Below the pieces are notes generated by a model, which was not told where the DNA came from, did not search any database, and saw only the letters and a list, made by a program, of their open reading frames with translations. This document shows, in pieces, positions 1-10,938 of a DNA stretch of 64,000 nucleotides; positions within the stretch are counted from its first letter, which is position 1, and each line of letters begins with the position of its first letter. The position numbers and the translations under genes are program-made. The stretch is from Pseudovirgaria hyperparasitica (lineage: Eukaryota; Ascomycota; Dothideomycetes; Acrospermales; Acrospermaceae), in assembly GCF_010093815.1 (NCBI RefSeq), contig NW_022985553.1, positions 1,336,133-1,400,132 of the forward strand, written 5' to 3'.

Positions 1-949
1 TGGCTGTGGCAGTCAACTTCGGAGTTGCGGGGAGGAATGGCTTTGTGACGGGAGAGTAGGTAGATATCGGGTCTCCGTGATTGGTAGTCTCGTGCAGATA
101 TGCTTTCACACGCAAATACCATTCAATCATACTGCCAATTCAATGTGCATACACGTCATTATCACATAAGTTGTTCCCCACCAACCCTGGACTGATACTT
201 CTACCACTTTCCGAACCTCTATGACCTGCAAATCTATTGGAGCTGTTCTACGTCGGACACATCCTCCTCTCCTTATTGCCCATGCGCTCGCACCACCACA
301 GTCCTCTCGTTCCGTGTATCTCCAAACCACCCGCTGACCTTCCAGCTAAATACAAATGACCGCATCGACGCACAGCATACCACACACAGCCATCGCAACG
401 TCTCCTCGAGGCCCAGGCTGAAAGTTTGCTCCGGTCAGGTCAGGCCAGGCCAGGCCAGGCCAGCACCTCTCGACTCACGAGTCGCGATTCGCGACTTACA
501 AATCGCGCCTGCACTCTCGCTTCGACTTGGGTACCACCGACCTCCGAGGGAAACGCTACGCGCGCCTCACATTGCTCACTCGTCTCACATACATATGAGA
601 GATCTGTTTGCTCGCTGCCTGCTGCCTGTTGCTCAGGATGCTGTGAGAGCGCACCGAGTCCAATAGACATGTCGTTGGCGCTGCCTTTCGTGGCTACAGC
701 TGCAGTTGTGGGGCGCGGTGGTGGGACGGCGGGGTGCTGATTGGGCGTTGAGGGGTGCATCGTGCTGCATGGTGGTGTGCTGTAGTGTAGCGAGAGACGT
801 TGCATGGGGATATGAGGCGGTGCATTGGGCGTGCGAGTGAGGAGGGGTTGTGCTGGGGGTGTCTAGAGCCTCGTCTTGTAGTTTTTGCATTGAAGTGTAC
901 GGTTCGAGTAAGCTGTTGTGAGTTTCTGAGCGAATCTTTGTCTGGCGAT
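1..949. other. Upstream region, no supported gene
   Basis: I see no convincing coding gene here. Open frames on both strands in 430-1000 are low-complexity and overlap each other. A short CCAGG/GGCCA pentanucleotide run lies at about 433-463, followed by short inverted words around 470-510. The region is probably the 5' flank of the DUF6594 gene that begins near 950. Confidence 0.5.
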
Positions 950-2197
950 ATGATGGTCGATATTGAGAAGCAGCAGGATGTGAGTTTGGAATTGGGTCTG
1001 TGTGTGTTTTGGTGCTGATATCACGATACAGACACACGCAGAGAATGCTGTTGTCGAGCAGATACCGGCTGGGACGCCGTCGAGTCCGGCTGGTCCTGCG
1101 GCGAATACGAAGAAGACTGCTACGAAGAAACTCACAAGGCTATTTCGAAACATGGTTCCAAAATCGGTGCTTCCGGAGAACGATATTCTAGTCAAAGAAC
1201 TGAAGGCGAGGAGGGATTGTATGTCTGCCATTCCGCAGGAAAGTCTGCTCAAGGGATATCCAAGCGTTGCCGGTCATATGGGGCAAAAGCATACGTCCGC
1301 CATCTTTCGCCGATTCAGTACTCTCAACGCTCAGAATCTGTTGTATATGCAGGCCGAGCTAGTCGCTTTGGAGGGAGAGCTTCGTGATGTAGAGAAGGAG
1401 GATCATTCAAGCGATACATCGCCTAGTTTCGAGTACGTCAGAGACTGGCATTCGCTCAGTAAGTCAAAGAAAAATGGGGATGACATACAACTCAGACTTG
1501 TGATGCGAATAAGGAAGGCTTTAAAAAAATACAGTTAGATGCTCCAACGCAAGCGCCTCGAATGTCGACTAACACTAAAGTCCAGATAAGGCTATGTTAC
1601 AGACGTCAGCTATGCTAGCATTGAGTCCACCAGCTCCCTACGATATAAGCGTGGTTCAAGATTTTCTGTTCACTCAAGGAAACGACGCTTTGATGGGCCA
1701 CGACTCAGGAGTTTGGGGTAGCGTTCACACACCTTTCACTCATGCTCCAGACTTGGTCGCCTTGAAGCCTCGTCAGACGGAGGATAGTTTCTCAGTTTGG
1801 GTAGCTGAGAAGGCATCCGGATACTGGCTACAACTCCGTAGTCGCTGGCATCGCATGACTACCAAGGACACATCTGAAACGCCACAATTTCGAGTGACAG
1901 ATGCAAGTCTTTTGAGAGCGACATACTGGATCACAAGCATTGTTGCAGCGCTTCTACCAGTTCTATCAATAGTTATATTGATATATGTTGACAAGCTTCC
2001 CCAAAAGCTCGCTGTAATCGGGTGCTTGAATTTGGTAGTCTCGTTATGTCTGACCATATTCACCAGCGCCAAACGCACGGAGGTATTTTCCGTCACTGCT
2101 GCGTGAGTATATCAAGTGCAATGTCGTTAACTGTTGAACTAACCTTGTCCTTAGGTTTGCGGCCGTCCAAGTCGTCTTCGTTGGTGTGAATCAATGA
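950..2197 (+). CDS. DUF6594 domain membrane protein (copy 1)
   Basis: Four exons: 950-979, 1032-1533, 1586-2102 and 2155-2197, separated by three introns of 52 nt each, giving 363 residues. The first exon is only ten codons and joins in phase 0; I chose the ATG at 950 because it lets the 52-nt intron restore the frame. Features of the fungal DUF6594 family are a GYPSVAGHM-like start of the domain, the LYMQAELVALEGEL helix at about residue 120, a long variable centre, and at the C-terminus two or three hydrophobic helices (ITSIVAALLPVLSIVILIY and following). Family function is unknown; it is probably an integral membrane protein. A paralogue with the same intron position after the KKY/KEY triad lies at 7504-8581. 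Family membership is seen; role is unknown. Confidence 0.8.
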
Positions 2198-2480
2198 TTG
2201 GGTCGAACGCGATCCCCTCGTGTCCTCCATATCGCTTTGACTATTCGAATGCTGGTTCCGACGGTCTTCCATTCTTCCCTGGGCATTCTCATCGTCTAAA
2301 GCTTTCTGTCGAGCGATTACTTCCTCATGGGTAGCTTTGAAATTCCTGGCCGCTATGCTTTGATTAAGCAGCCATATGCCCTCAGAAGCCCCTCTTACGG
2401 ACTCACCCTGGTCGATATCTTGAGTCTTCGTTGCCCGTACATCACCTTCGCTTGGACGTGTAGTATTTTTTCTAGCCATC
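2093..2480 (-). CDS. Hypothetical hydrophilic ORF
   Basis: An open frame of about 128 codons starts at an ATG at 2480 (MARKNTTRPSEGDV) and runs antisense into the last exon of the DUF6594 gene. The sequence is highly charged with ARQKALDDENAQ and EDRRNQ segments that resemble a coiled-coil or disordered tail, and is more protein-like than a random shadow frame. I do not recognise a domain. It could be a remnant of a larger gene or a chance frame. Confidence 0.25.
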
Positions 2481-2597
2481 ACTAGTTGGTAGAAAGCGAC
2501 TGAAGCTCGGCTGGTTATCGAACACATGGCTGCTCGATGGCATCCCAACTGCCATAATATACTAGAGCCATGGCCACTGCTGCGGTTCAAAGAGCAC

Positions 2598-3911
2598 CTG
2601 GGTCACAAGAAGGACAAAGAGCAGTGAATCAAGCAGGTTCGCTGGCATGGAAATTCATCATTTGGCTGGAATCGAGCGTGTTCATTGCACGAGAGCTTAC
2701 GGTTTTGCCCTCGGAATGCGGCAAAAAACCAGCCTTGAGCATGAGGAATGAAGGCAGTGTCTGAAAGAAACTTGGAAGGGACATTTAGATCCAGTGAGGT
2801 GAGATAGTTTGCCACCGCACTGTCTTGCCTGATTCATTGGGACTTGTGAATGTAGCGGTGTGAAGCGAGCTCAAACCCTCGTGAATAACCCTCTGTCATG
2901 TGGACATGGAATGTTCGGTGTTGTAAAGATCATTAACAGTAGATAGATATCAATATAAATGTACAGATCTCATAGAATGGGTTACTTCGAAGAGGAGGTA
3001 TTATAATAGAGGTAGTATGTGTGAAATTTTCGAACCAGGTTTTCTTTTCCTCTCTCCTTCATTAGATGCAAGTCTGTAATCAACGCTTGCATACGTCGAG
3101 TAAACTATCTTAAGTTATCATTACGTCGCTAATGCGTACGTCTAGTGTAGTATGTACTATGGTGTGTGGACGTAGAAGACCTCATGAACCATAAGAATAG
3201 AGAGAAATTACACGCGTAAGTACGAAAGCGCTGGGTAATCTATATATAACGCATTATGACAGTTACTAAGGAGCGCATCTCAGTATGAAATCAGGCAGAG
3301 ACAATAGTAAAAACAGGTTTGTGCCGGTGTAGGGCTTACTGGCCCCCGAGGCTCGGTGGTGAATCTTCAAGTAAGACAACATCCTTCTGCCTTGCCCCGT
3401 TGGCACATTCACGAAACAAGGCGGAGCATGGAAACCCGGTAAAACATAGATACAGAGTGACAGAGAACTGTCTTGACTGACCAGAGCCTGGATAGACGTC
3501 TTCCACGGATAGGCGAAAGATATATTATACCCGAGGAAATCGACTACTTAACGAAAGAAAGCAAGGAGAGTACACCCACGGCGCAGGGGCGGGACCAGCC
3601 GCTAAAACTCAGAACTAATACAAATTCGGTAATATTCTATATGCTTCTATCAACTTCAACTCTATTTGAACGATGATCAGCGGCAGGGGCAGATGCATAC
3701 TGCGTCTGACAGGGCTGTGATACTATCTTACTGGCCTCTGCATGCTTCACGGCTGCTATTATGTGTGTGGTCAGAGAACCACCCGACATTTCTCTGAACT
3801 TGCAAGTATTATACTTAGCTGGGATAGCAGAGGTCTTGATTAATTATGGTTGCCTTCATTATGTTATTCCCGGTCACGCACAATGAGCATTTCAGTTTTT
3901 GTGCTGTGCTT
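2598..3911. other. Intergenic, nothing recognised
   Basis: About 1.3 kb without a supportable gene, RNA or repeat. Composition is mildly AT-rich from 2940 to 3250. It lies between the 3' end of the DUF6594 gene and the 3' end of the DUF427 gene. Confidence 0.5.
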
Positions 3912-4838
3912 TTAAACAAACTTTGACTTTGCTCTCGGCAATCTTGCACCGTCAAGCCAAACGTCAACCTTCTCATTGTAGAAGCACGCATATCCAGCGA
4001 TAGAAGCTACTTCTTGCTCGGGATACCTGTACCACCATATAAGATCCTTGATCGTGTGCTGTTTACCTTCGTGGTTTACTACCACGTCGAAGTATTCTGC
4101 GTCGCCTTTGTATGGACATTTCGTGATAGTCTTGCTAGGTCGCAACATTGAAGGGTCAATACAGGTCATTGGTATGTAGAATCGTACAGGAAGATCGCCT
4201 TCAATGAGGCGATAGTACGAGGTTGATGTAGCGAGGACAAGACGGGTGTCTTGTAAGCAAAACGACAATGGTCGAGTGGAAGGGAGGACAAAGATACGTT
4301 TCGTAGGGTCTTTAGGGTGTACGAAGATTGGAGATTCTTCCTCGTACCAAGCATCTATTGGTGCCAATGTGAGCAGAAGTAAATTCGCGAGGAACGTAAG
4401 AAAGGTAATAAGCTCACCCATTTCACCAAAGGGCAGTCGGACGTATCCATTGAGAGAGCGACCTGCTCGCGAACAGTCCATCTCCCGGAAATGGATGACC
4501 TCAAACTTCTTCTTTCCAGTCTTCGAGGAGCTTACTTGCCATATGTCCGCGCTGTCAATCAAAACGTGAGTGCCTTCGTGCCAATGCTCGCCGGGGCGAT
4601 CGCAGTCAAGCGTTTCCACGAGCTGCGCGTGCAGGTTGTCCCATTTCATGTCTACTTTGGGCACATAGAAGTATGGGTAGTAGGGATGTTCCCAAACGTA
4701 TATCGCTTGGTTGGTGTCGCAAATGTAGTTTCCTTCGAAGACTACGCGTACACGTCGTTTCGCGTCCTGTGGGCGTGGCGTGACCGCATCTGGGCGCAGT
4801 AGAGCACGCACAACCTCTTTAGCATTGGAAGCTTGCAT
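3912..4838 (-). CDS. DUF427 (NTP_transf_9) two-domain protein
   Basis: Two exons on the minus strand, 4838-4418 and 4354-3912, with a 63-nt intron (GTGAGC...CCAATAG) that is a multiple of three and stop-free, so the unspliced frame also stays open. The spliced product is 287 residues. Two DUF427-type half-domains are visible: the first has YVWEHPYYPYFYVPKVDM near residue 46, the second has CPYKGDAEYFDVVVN near residue 218 and ends DLIWWYRYPEQEVASIAGYACFYNEKVDVWLDG as split in the family. DUF427 proteins are small beta-rich proteins of unknown activity, common in ascomycetes and actinobacteria. Family assignment is from motifs; no pathway is implied by neighbours. Confidence 0.82.
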   Translation of the reverse strand: MQASNAKEVVRALLRPDAVTPRPQDAKRRVRVVFEGNYICDTNQAIYVWEHPYYPYFYVPKVDMKWDNLHAQLVETLDCDRPGEHWHEGTHVLIDSADIWQVSSSKTGKKKFEVIHFREMDCSRAGRSLNGYVRLPFGEMGELITFLTFLANLLLLTLAPIDAWYEEESPIFVHPKDPTKRIFVLPSTRPLSFCLQDTRLVLATSTSYYRLIEGDLPVRFYIPMTCIDPSMLRPSKTITKCPYKGDAEYFDVVVNHEGKQHTIKDLIWWYRYPEQEVASIAGYACFYNEKVDVWLDGARLPRAKSKFV

Positions 4839-5229
4839 TTCACGAGGCGCGAATGCGAAGTATCAATCAATTGACCGCTCTAGAAGTTCAGAGACAGAGC
4901 GGGAGTTCCACGAGGAGAGCCAAGGAGGTGGGGAAGGACGCTGAGTAAGCGAAGACGCCGGCAGAGCTTAAAGCTGAAATATAAACTATTATAGATGGCT
5001 TGATGGTGTCAACTATGTCCTGACATGCCGTATAAATCGAGCACTTAATGAGTGCTTATCAATGGCAAAAGTCGTTCAATACACATCACATCGCATACAC
5101 GCACTCAATTGTGAACCCTGTTGAGCTGCGATATGAGAATTACATTTTCGCTCGTGCATATATGTCGTCTTTAACACCGCCAATTTTGAGTTTCGATATC
5201 GATGATTACGTTTTTCCTGGGGCACCAAC

Positions 5230-5646
5230 TCAGCCTTCCTGAGCAGCCGTACTCAACATGAAGTCCGGACCCAGGACGATATCAAAGGGAGGATTCTTCT
5301 CTTCCACGACATAGAACCGCGAGCTAGCCGACGACAACTTCTTCGACTCCCCGACGGCCCAATGCAGGTCGATATAGCCCGTGCAACTGCTCCCGTCAAT
5401 CTCGATCAGGCTACATGCCGCTCCATATTGCTCGCCAAAGGATGTGAACCCGACTTTCAAGGTCCTGGTCAGGAAATTGGGTGATATTAGGTTGTGCTGA
5501 CGGGCATGGCTATGTACAGCTCTTCCGATCCGTACCTTGCCTGCCAAGGGCTGTGCACAGAGTTTGATATTGTATTCTGTGAGCCTGTCGTCACAATGCT
5601 TCAGGTATGTGATATCTGCTGGCATCTTGAAACTCGAAATAAGCAT
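5230..5646 (-). CDS. Retropepsin-fold ORF, probably degenerate
   Basis: A 138-codon frame ends in FDIVLGPDFM, the hydrophobic-hydrophobic-LG pattern that closes a retropepsin domain, preceded by an HNLISPNFL segment where the flap-proximal strand of such domains lies. It resembles, weakly, the better preserved copy at 8962-9762. Fungal genomes carry many single-copy retropepsin-fold genes whose relation to LTR elements is old; no integrase, reverse transcriptase or terminal repeats are visible here. It looks like a decayed copy. Confidence 0.4.
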   Translation of the reverse strand: MLISSFKMPADITYLKHCDDRLTEYNIKLCAQPLAGKVRIGRAVHSHARQHNLISPNFLTRTLKVGFTSFGEQYGAACSLIEIDGSSCTGYIDLHWAVGESKKLSSASSRFYVVEEKNPPFDIVLGPDFMLSTAAQEG

Positions 5647-7503
5647 CTTTCCGTCACATATTCGTGGAACATTATCTTACTTTAGTAGACCCAAAGTCTT
5701 GATTACGATAGTTATAACCAATTGCTTGAGTCATGAGGATCTTCCGCAGCGGCTCGTATATGGTAGATCTTGTGATTATGATATGTTCTAACACGAAGAG
5801 GAATTACTCATTCGTGAAAGGGCCGATTGGGGCATTTAAAGGCGCCTGGATCGTCGTTTCGTGGTGCTTTTAGCATTTCTTAGACAATATTTGGGTGCTT
5901 TACTTGCTAGTTGCACTACAGCACGATATCGTTCGTCCATAGACTGCTTTCCTACAATAGTCGTCATGAACCCAGCGAAAAGGGCCCTGCTTATCGTGGA
6001 CTCATTCCCGCTTCCCCGGCCAATTGTCTACGACTCTCCATATGAAGATTGACTTGGAGTGGAGTCTGTGCTGCTGATACGCCAATTACAATCTGATTGC
6101 ATCTCATGGTGGGGAGCTCTGTGTCAGCAAAATATCAACCTTACGCACTACCCAAAGCGCCATAGCAATGTGGGAACAGATGAGTCTCATTGTGTGGCCT
6201 GTACCATCATGCGAGGTAAGGGCTCAAGGTGAAAGATCCTCTGCCATAGCCATGCTCATGTCTAACGCAATCCCAGAAATAGTGGTGAAATGCCCCACTC
6301 ATGGGCCATCTTCGCGTAACTGTGATGCAGGTAAACATGGACAAGGTAGCTGTGGTCTCTGCCGTGACAAGGTTTGAGATAATCCTAGAGATGGTCACTC
6401 AGTGGTAAAGCTCGCGTTTAAACGAGGTCCAGGATAAGGCCTTCGTCATACCTAATGAGTGGCATATGACAAGCTAGGGGAGAAATTGGAATTAGAATGG
6501 CAGGGAGCGAGAACGTTCCAAAGGTCGATGTACGACAACACCTCCTACCTGGTCACACGAGTTACTCCTTAGATTGTCACGTGAGTATCTATATCATTCA
6601 TTGCCAACAAGAAGTTAATTCAGCACAGATGATATTTCGGCAAAGCTCCAGATTGAGTTTGACATTACGAGGAGTTCTATACCGCAATTTTAGTTCTACT
6701 TCCCTCTTTATATCATCGTCAAACAAAGGACTATTACTCAAATTTGCCCTCAGAACATTGCTTCAGTACTATTTCCGTGTTTTGGTGCCACTGCTATCCC
6801 AAAGACTTGACATATCGGCCCTCCAGATGCGGTATTCCGGTAGGTCTCACATGTGTTCATGTAGCAGTGGTACCTTTCCCCGTCTATCGATGCGACCGCC
6901 CTCTTCTACGTCATTTTACGAGTAAATGCAAGTGGCCGACTCCATTGTGACTCGGTGTCTCTTGGCTACCCGTATATGCAGGCACAAGGACCAACAAGAA
7001 ATGAGATTTTGTAGTCCGTTCGAGCATACATATGAACGAAACGTTCCGTGCTATACTCAAACGTGCTCGAGACCCACCTTTCTGCTTCAGTGACCGACCC
7101 ACATGATCGGGCTTGAGAGAATCCGTGCAAAGTCATGCTTTCAACTATGCAAGTGTTTTGCCTCTTCTTGTGATAGTTTGACTTACCTGAACCAGGAAAT
7201 GCTAGTGAAGGATGGCGCTGCCCTTTACATATGCCACAGTTATTCGCCACTTGGGTCTGCCCTATGTGACGCACGAACGTCGGACAGATTGTTTGCTGTT
7301 ATCTAAACAAGAAGTTCGTGCAGATTCATGCACATACGAAGATAGCATGATATATCCTGTGCCATGACGGGTACTTGCGGAAACAACTGCGCCGTAGCAA
7401 GAGCCCTTGAATTGGAGACAGGTAATTGCGAATCTAGAGAGCTTCGTAGTACACTCTGAGAGATGTCATTGAAAAGAAGTCAGTATCCGCCCATATCAGC
7501 ACG
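5647..7503. other. Intergenic, no convincing gene
   Basis: About 1.85 kb with several short frames on both strands but none with codon structure, introns or motifs that I can defend. A short open segment from 6497 (MAGSENVPKVDV) with a possible 5' splice site near 6581 could be part of a decayed gene. Confidence 0.4.
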
Positions 7504-8581
7504 ATGTTCCACTCAGGAACCCTCTGCACCAATATGGAGATGTCTGAAATACCTGACCAACCTCCTCCGAGCTTGATTACGGACTTAGAAAGCGGCAGTA
7601 TAAAGAATGATTTGGCGGCTGGTTATCCACGCCTAGCACAAGAAATGAGTAACTTTCCTGAAACTACTATTATTCGAAGCTTCTCATGCTTGGCTACGCG
7701 GATACTCCTCTATATGCAAGCTGAGTTGACGGGTCTCCATACTAGACTGCTTACCGTGGAAGACTGCATCAGTAAGAATGAAGACCGACCATTGTATGCT
7801 GTTGATTGGGCATCAGCATTATCAGTAAGGATGGATCAGAGCACTGACGGAAGTTTTGAAGCTGAGCATAGCGGCTTGGTCACGAAAATACGGCATGTTA
7901 TGAAGGAATACTGTAAGTAAACAGAGCCATTATCGCCTAGAAGCTTCTAATGAGACTGTAGATAAGTTTGTCATTCTTACAAACAGTGTATATTCTCTCA
8001 AAGAGCCCAGCCAGTACGACCTTGCACACATACAGAGCTTACTTTCGAGCGACATGATGGGCCCCTGTGCGATGGTTGGAGACGATTTCAACACGTGGGG
8101 CTCCATAGAGCAACCAACAGCGGCCTCTCCGGATCTATTCGCTATGACTAGCCGAGAAACGATGGATCCTTTCTCAGAATTCTTCGTTGTTCGATTCGTT
8201 AGAACGCTTCTTCGATTTAACGGCTTTGGAATGTTCAAACCAAGCACCTTCGGAGGTTCGAAGGCCTACAGAATCAAGACGATATCTCACATAGCAAGAG
8301 CAATCACAACTATGATAATGGCCTTCTTCACGAGTTCGGCGATCATCAGTCTATATTTCGTACAACGTAAAGACTTGAAGGTCGCTATGGCGGTTGTGTA
8401 TATCTTCTTGGGCGCTACGTCCCTGAACTTCCTGGGACTACCAACCCACATTGAGATATTCATATTCATTGCCACGTAAGACACCTAGCCTGATGCATAT
8501 CAACATCACTAATTACGCAGACTTTCCGCTGTATTTGTCACGCTTATCTTAAATCAGGGTACTCTCGACAATATCTTATAG
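7504..8581 (+). CDS. DUF6594 domain membrane protein (copy 2)
   Basis: Three exons: 7504-7912, 7962-8475 and 8521-8581, with introns of 49 and 45 nt, encode 327 residues. It matches copy 1 at 950-2197 in order: a GYPRLAQEM segment, LLYMQAELTGLHTRL, an MGPCAMVGDD...WGSIEQP block (copy 1 has MGHDSGVWGSVHTP) and hydrophobic C-terminal helices. Both introns interrupt homologous codons in the two genes, so they are paralogues and not independent arrivals. The start at 7504 is the first in-frame ATG; a second ATG eleven codons later is possible. Function unknown. Confidence 0.78.
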
Positions 8582-8961
8582 ATGCAAGCCTGACACAAAG
8601 TCTCTACTCTGAGTCACTGAAGTCATCAATCCGTGGAGGCTTTTCAACGATGGTCAACTTTAAGCAATCTTTGTGTTTCGTTGCCTACTGTGGCTGAATG
8701 AGCATCGACCTCAAAGGAATATATTATGCATCAGTGCTCTTGATATCATTACGTTAGCCCTCCTTCATAGAAGATTTCATACTATTGTTTTTGACTTAAA
8801 ACCCTGAATGAAGATAAGTTACTCTTTATGGTAGTAAAGCATATGAAGATGTGATAAATTCTGCATCAATATCATCGATCGTCACTTGAATACAACATAC
8901 TGCTTAGCCAACAAATACAGATCGCTCAGAAAGCAGCGAGACGGGCTATCTTAAATCGATG
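8582..8961. other. Short convergent intergenic
   Basis: About 380 bases between the 3' ends of the DUF6594 gene and the retropepsin-like gene, mildly AT-rich, nothing recognised. Confidence 0.5.
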
Positions 8962-9762
8962 TCAGCTCTGCTGGCCTTGCGTGCTTTGTGTATTTTGAGT
9001 GCTCTGTCTGTTCGATGTGTTGGGCGTGTTTTGTGCGTTTTGCCCCAGTTGCGCCATTCGCGCGTTATGACGAGCGTTGTTCTGAGCTCTGCTCTGCTGT
9101 ACATTGCGTTCCTGCTCATTGCGAGCCTGCTCATAGTTCGGAGCTATTGTATCTAATCAGTCGCATTAGAGCCGATTGGATGAGAAGTACGTACATTTGG
9201 TGTAAGACTGCATGTAGTAACCTTGCGTCATCAACAGTTGAGGATGCGGCCTGTATAGATCATGCTCATTCATCGTATCCGACCCAATGATGACCTCAAT
9301 TGACCTTGATTGAGCTCGTCCATTTTGAATATTTTCGTCTCCGTCATACAAGACAAAAAAGTCTCCATACCAGAATTTAGAAAGTAAATGCAAGGCAGTC
9401 CCTTCCGAGTCCAATACTTCGCGCTGACTCGGTGACCGGCTGAAACGAACATCTTTGATCTCTCCAAGAGCGTATACTGGACAGCCTTGGATAGACTCTG
9501 CAACTACGCGCGGCCCATCTTCGTAGTTCATGTATGGAATATGGTTGTTGTGAAGCCATTCCAAGGTAACATAATTATATGTGCTCCCGGTGTCGAATAT
9601 TGCAACGCCATAGCGTAGCAGATCGTCATCCCCTTCGGTACTACAGATGAACTGGAGTGTCCTTTCGAAAGCATTGCTCTCTGGCAGTGAATAATTTGCG
9701 TTCTGCCCTTCCGTAGGAATCACAGAACTCTTTGTACATGGTTCCGGATATGGATCTGCCAA
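8962..9762 (-). CDS. Retropepsin-like protein with Q/N-rich tail
   Basis: Two exons on the minus strand: about 9762-9195 and 9152-8962, joined by a 42-nt intron (GTACGT...GATTAG). The first exon carries AIFDTGSTYNYVTLEWL, the D-T-G-S active-site loop of a retropepsin-fold aspartic protease, and closes with IEVIIGSDTM. The second exon, not evident as an open frame on its own, encodes about 60 residues rich in Gln, Asn, Arg and Ala (EQARNEQERNVQQSRAQNNA) ending in GQQS. Stand-alone fungal retropepsin-like proteins with charged or Q-rich tails are common in Dothideomycetes. The 5' end is unresolved: the frame opens after a stop without a good ATG, so an upstream exon is missing or the copy is partial. 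Confidence 0.55.
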
Positions 9763-10460
9763 AGTAGAAGTCTCGCTCTAAGACTTTGTCAGTTCCGCTG
9801 TGAACGCGAATTGAGCTTGCGAAAGTAGTGAGATTGAGGCGCTTCGAGGGGTAGGTTGTAATTGGACTCTATAGCTCCTACCTCACTCTGATGGCTCACT
9901 ACACCGCAACACAAAGTTCTCACGGCTCTCCGGAGATGATAACGGGTAAGAAGCTTCATTTCGTGCCGGTTATCTTCTTCTACTGTGGCTATTGGTCTAG
10001 TGTTTGTTTGAGGGATATATTATTTCACTCACTTGACTCAAGAGACTTCACGCTGTCGTACCGTATAATGTAGCAAGGCTGGCAAGTCTTGAATGCAGAT
10101 GAAGTGAGTTTGAGCTTTGCCCCTAGATTTCAGAGATTATCAAACGAGATGTAGAGAATATGGTTGCCTGGATCAATGGAAGATCAAGAACGTCAGTAAT
10201 CTTTTTGCTTTCATTAGAACTTGAGCATAGCAGCCCACGGTAGGATAGGTTTTAACCTGATTTATGATACAACAGAAACGAGTGGGGGTCTACACGTGCG
10301 GCGTTGAATAGTCTCTCCTGATTGGAGTACTTTGCCCCTGAGATCAGACGACATAGCGAACTGCACGAAAAGGCGACTCATGACGCCTTACGCCATTTTC
10401 CAGATCATATAAAGACGCGCAGTGATGCTTATGCCGAGGCGTCCTTCGCATTCAAGTCTC
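9763..10460. other. Intergenic, nothing recognised
   Basis: About 700 bases between the retropepsin-like ORF and the MITE. A short frame at 9891-10073 has no protein-like features. Confidence 0.45.
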
Positions 10461-10938
10461 ATCGTCACCAGACGTGAGCATATACAATCGGATACAATCC
10501 AAGGTCCTAGATTAGGATTGTATGATTAGTCACTCTAAAAGTACGGATTAAGCTTGGAATCTATACCAAGGGATTGAGATTGATTGTGTTAGATTGAATA
10601 AAGTAGGGTATATACCTATATATAGCCCGGGGCCCTATCTTAGGCCATATTCAGGCATCATTTCTGCCTAAGGCCTGTACTTTAGCCTTAGGCTCTAATA
10701 TAGTAGCCTTAGGCAGAAATGATGCCTGAATATGGCCCAAGATAGGGCCCGCGGCTATATATAGGTATATATCCCACTTTATTCAATCTAACACAATCAA
10801 TCTGACAAATCGGATTGAGATTGTACCGTCTTGGCAATCATTTTGAGGCGTGGATTGAGCTTGTATTCTCTATTAAAATTTTGGCCCAGATTGAGATTGC
10901 ACAGATTCGGATTGTATATGCCCATCTCTGATCGTCAC
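10461..10938. mobile_element. Non-autonomous hAT-type MITE with 8-bp TSD
   Basis: A 462-bp element occupies 10469-10930. It is flanked by a perfect 8-bp direct repeat ATCGTCAC at 10461-10468 and 10931-10938. Its ends are inverted repeats: left CAGACGTGAGCATATACAAT, right (reverse complement) CAGAGATGGGCATATACAAT, 16 of 20 identical or better in the core, beginning CAG as hAT ends do. The 8-bp duplication and CAG...CTG termini are both diagnostic of the hAT superfamily. Inside are many copies of a GATTGAGATTG-like word near both ends, as expected of subterminal transposase-binding repeats, and a long central palindrome. It has no coding capacity, so it needs a hAT transposase elsewhere. The perfect duplication suggests a fairly recent insertion. 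Confidence 0.9.
10577..10803. repeat. 98-bp inverted repeat inside the MITE
   Basis: Arms 10577-10674 and 10706-10803 are near-perfect reverse complements of 98 nt each, separated by a 31-nt loop. The transcript of either strand would form a very long hairpin. The arms contain TATATACCTATATATAG and the word CATTTCTGCCTAAGGC next to the loop. Confidence 0.9.

Noticed and set aside
440-1037. Overlapping ORFs on both strands near the left edge
   Set aside because: Low-complexity composition, no motifs, and mutual overlap; treated as the 5' flank of the DUF6594 gene.
5230-9762. A full LTR element around the retropepsin-like ORFs
   Set aside because: No reverse transcriptase, integrase or terminal repeats visible nearby; the ORFs look like stand-alone host genes or fossils.
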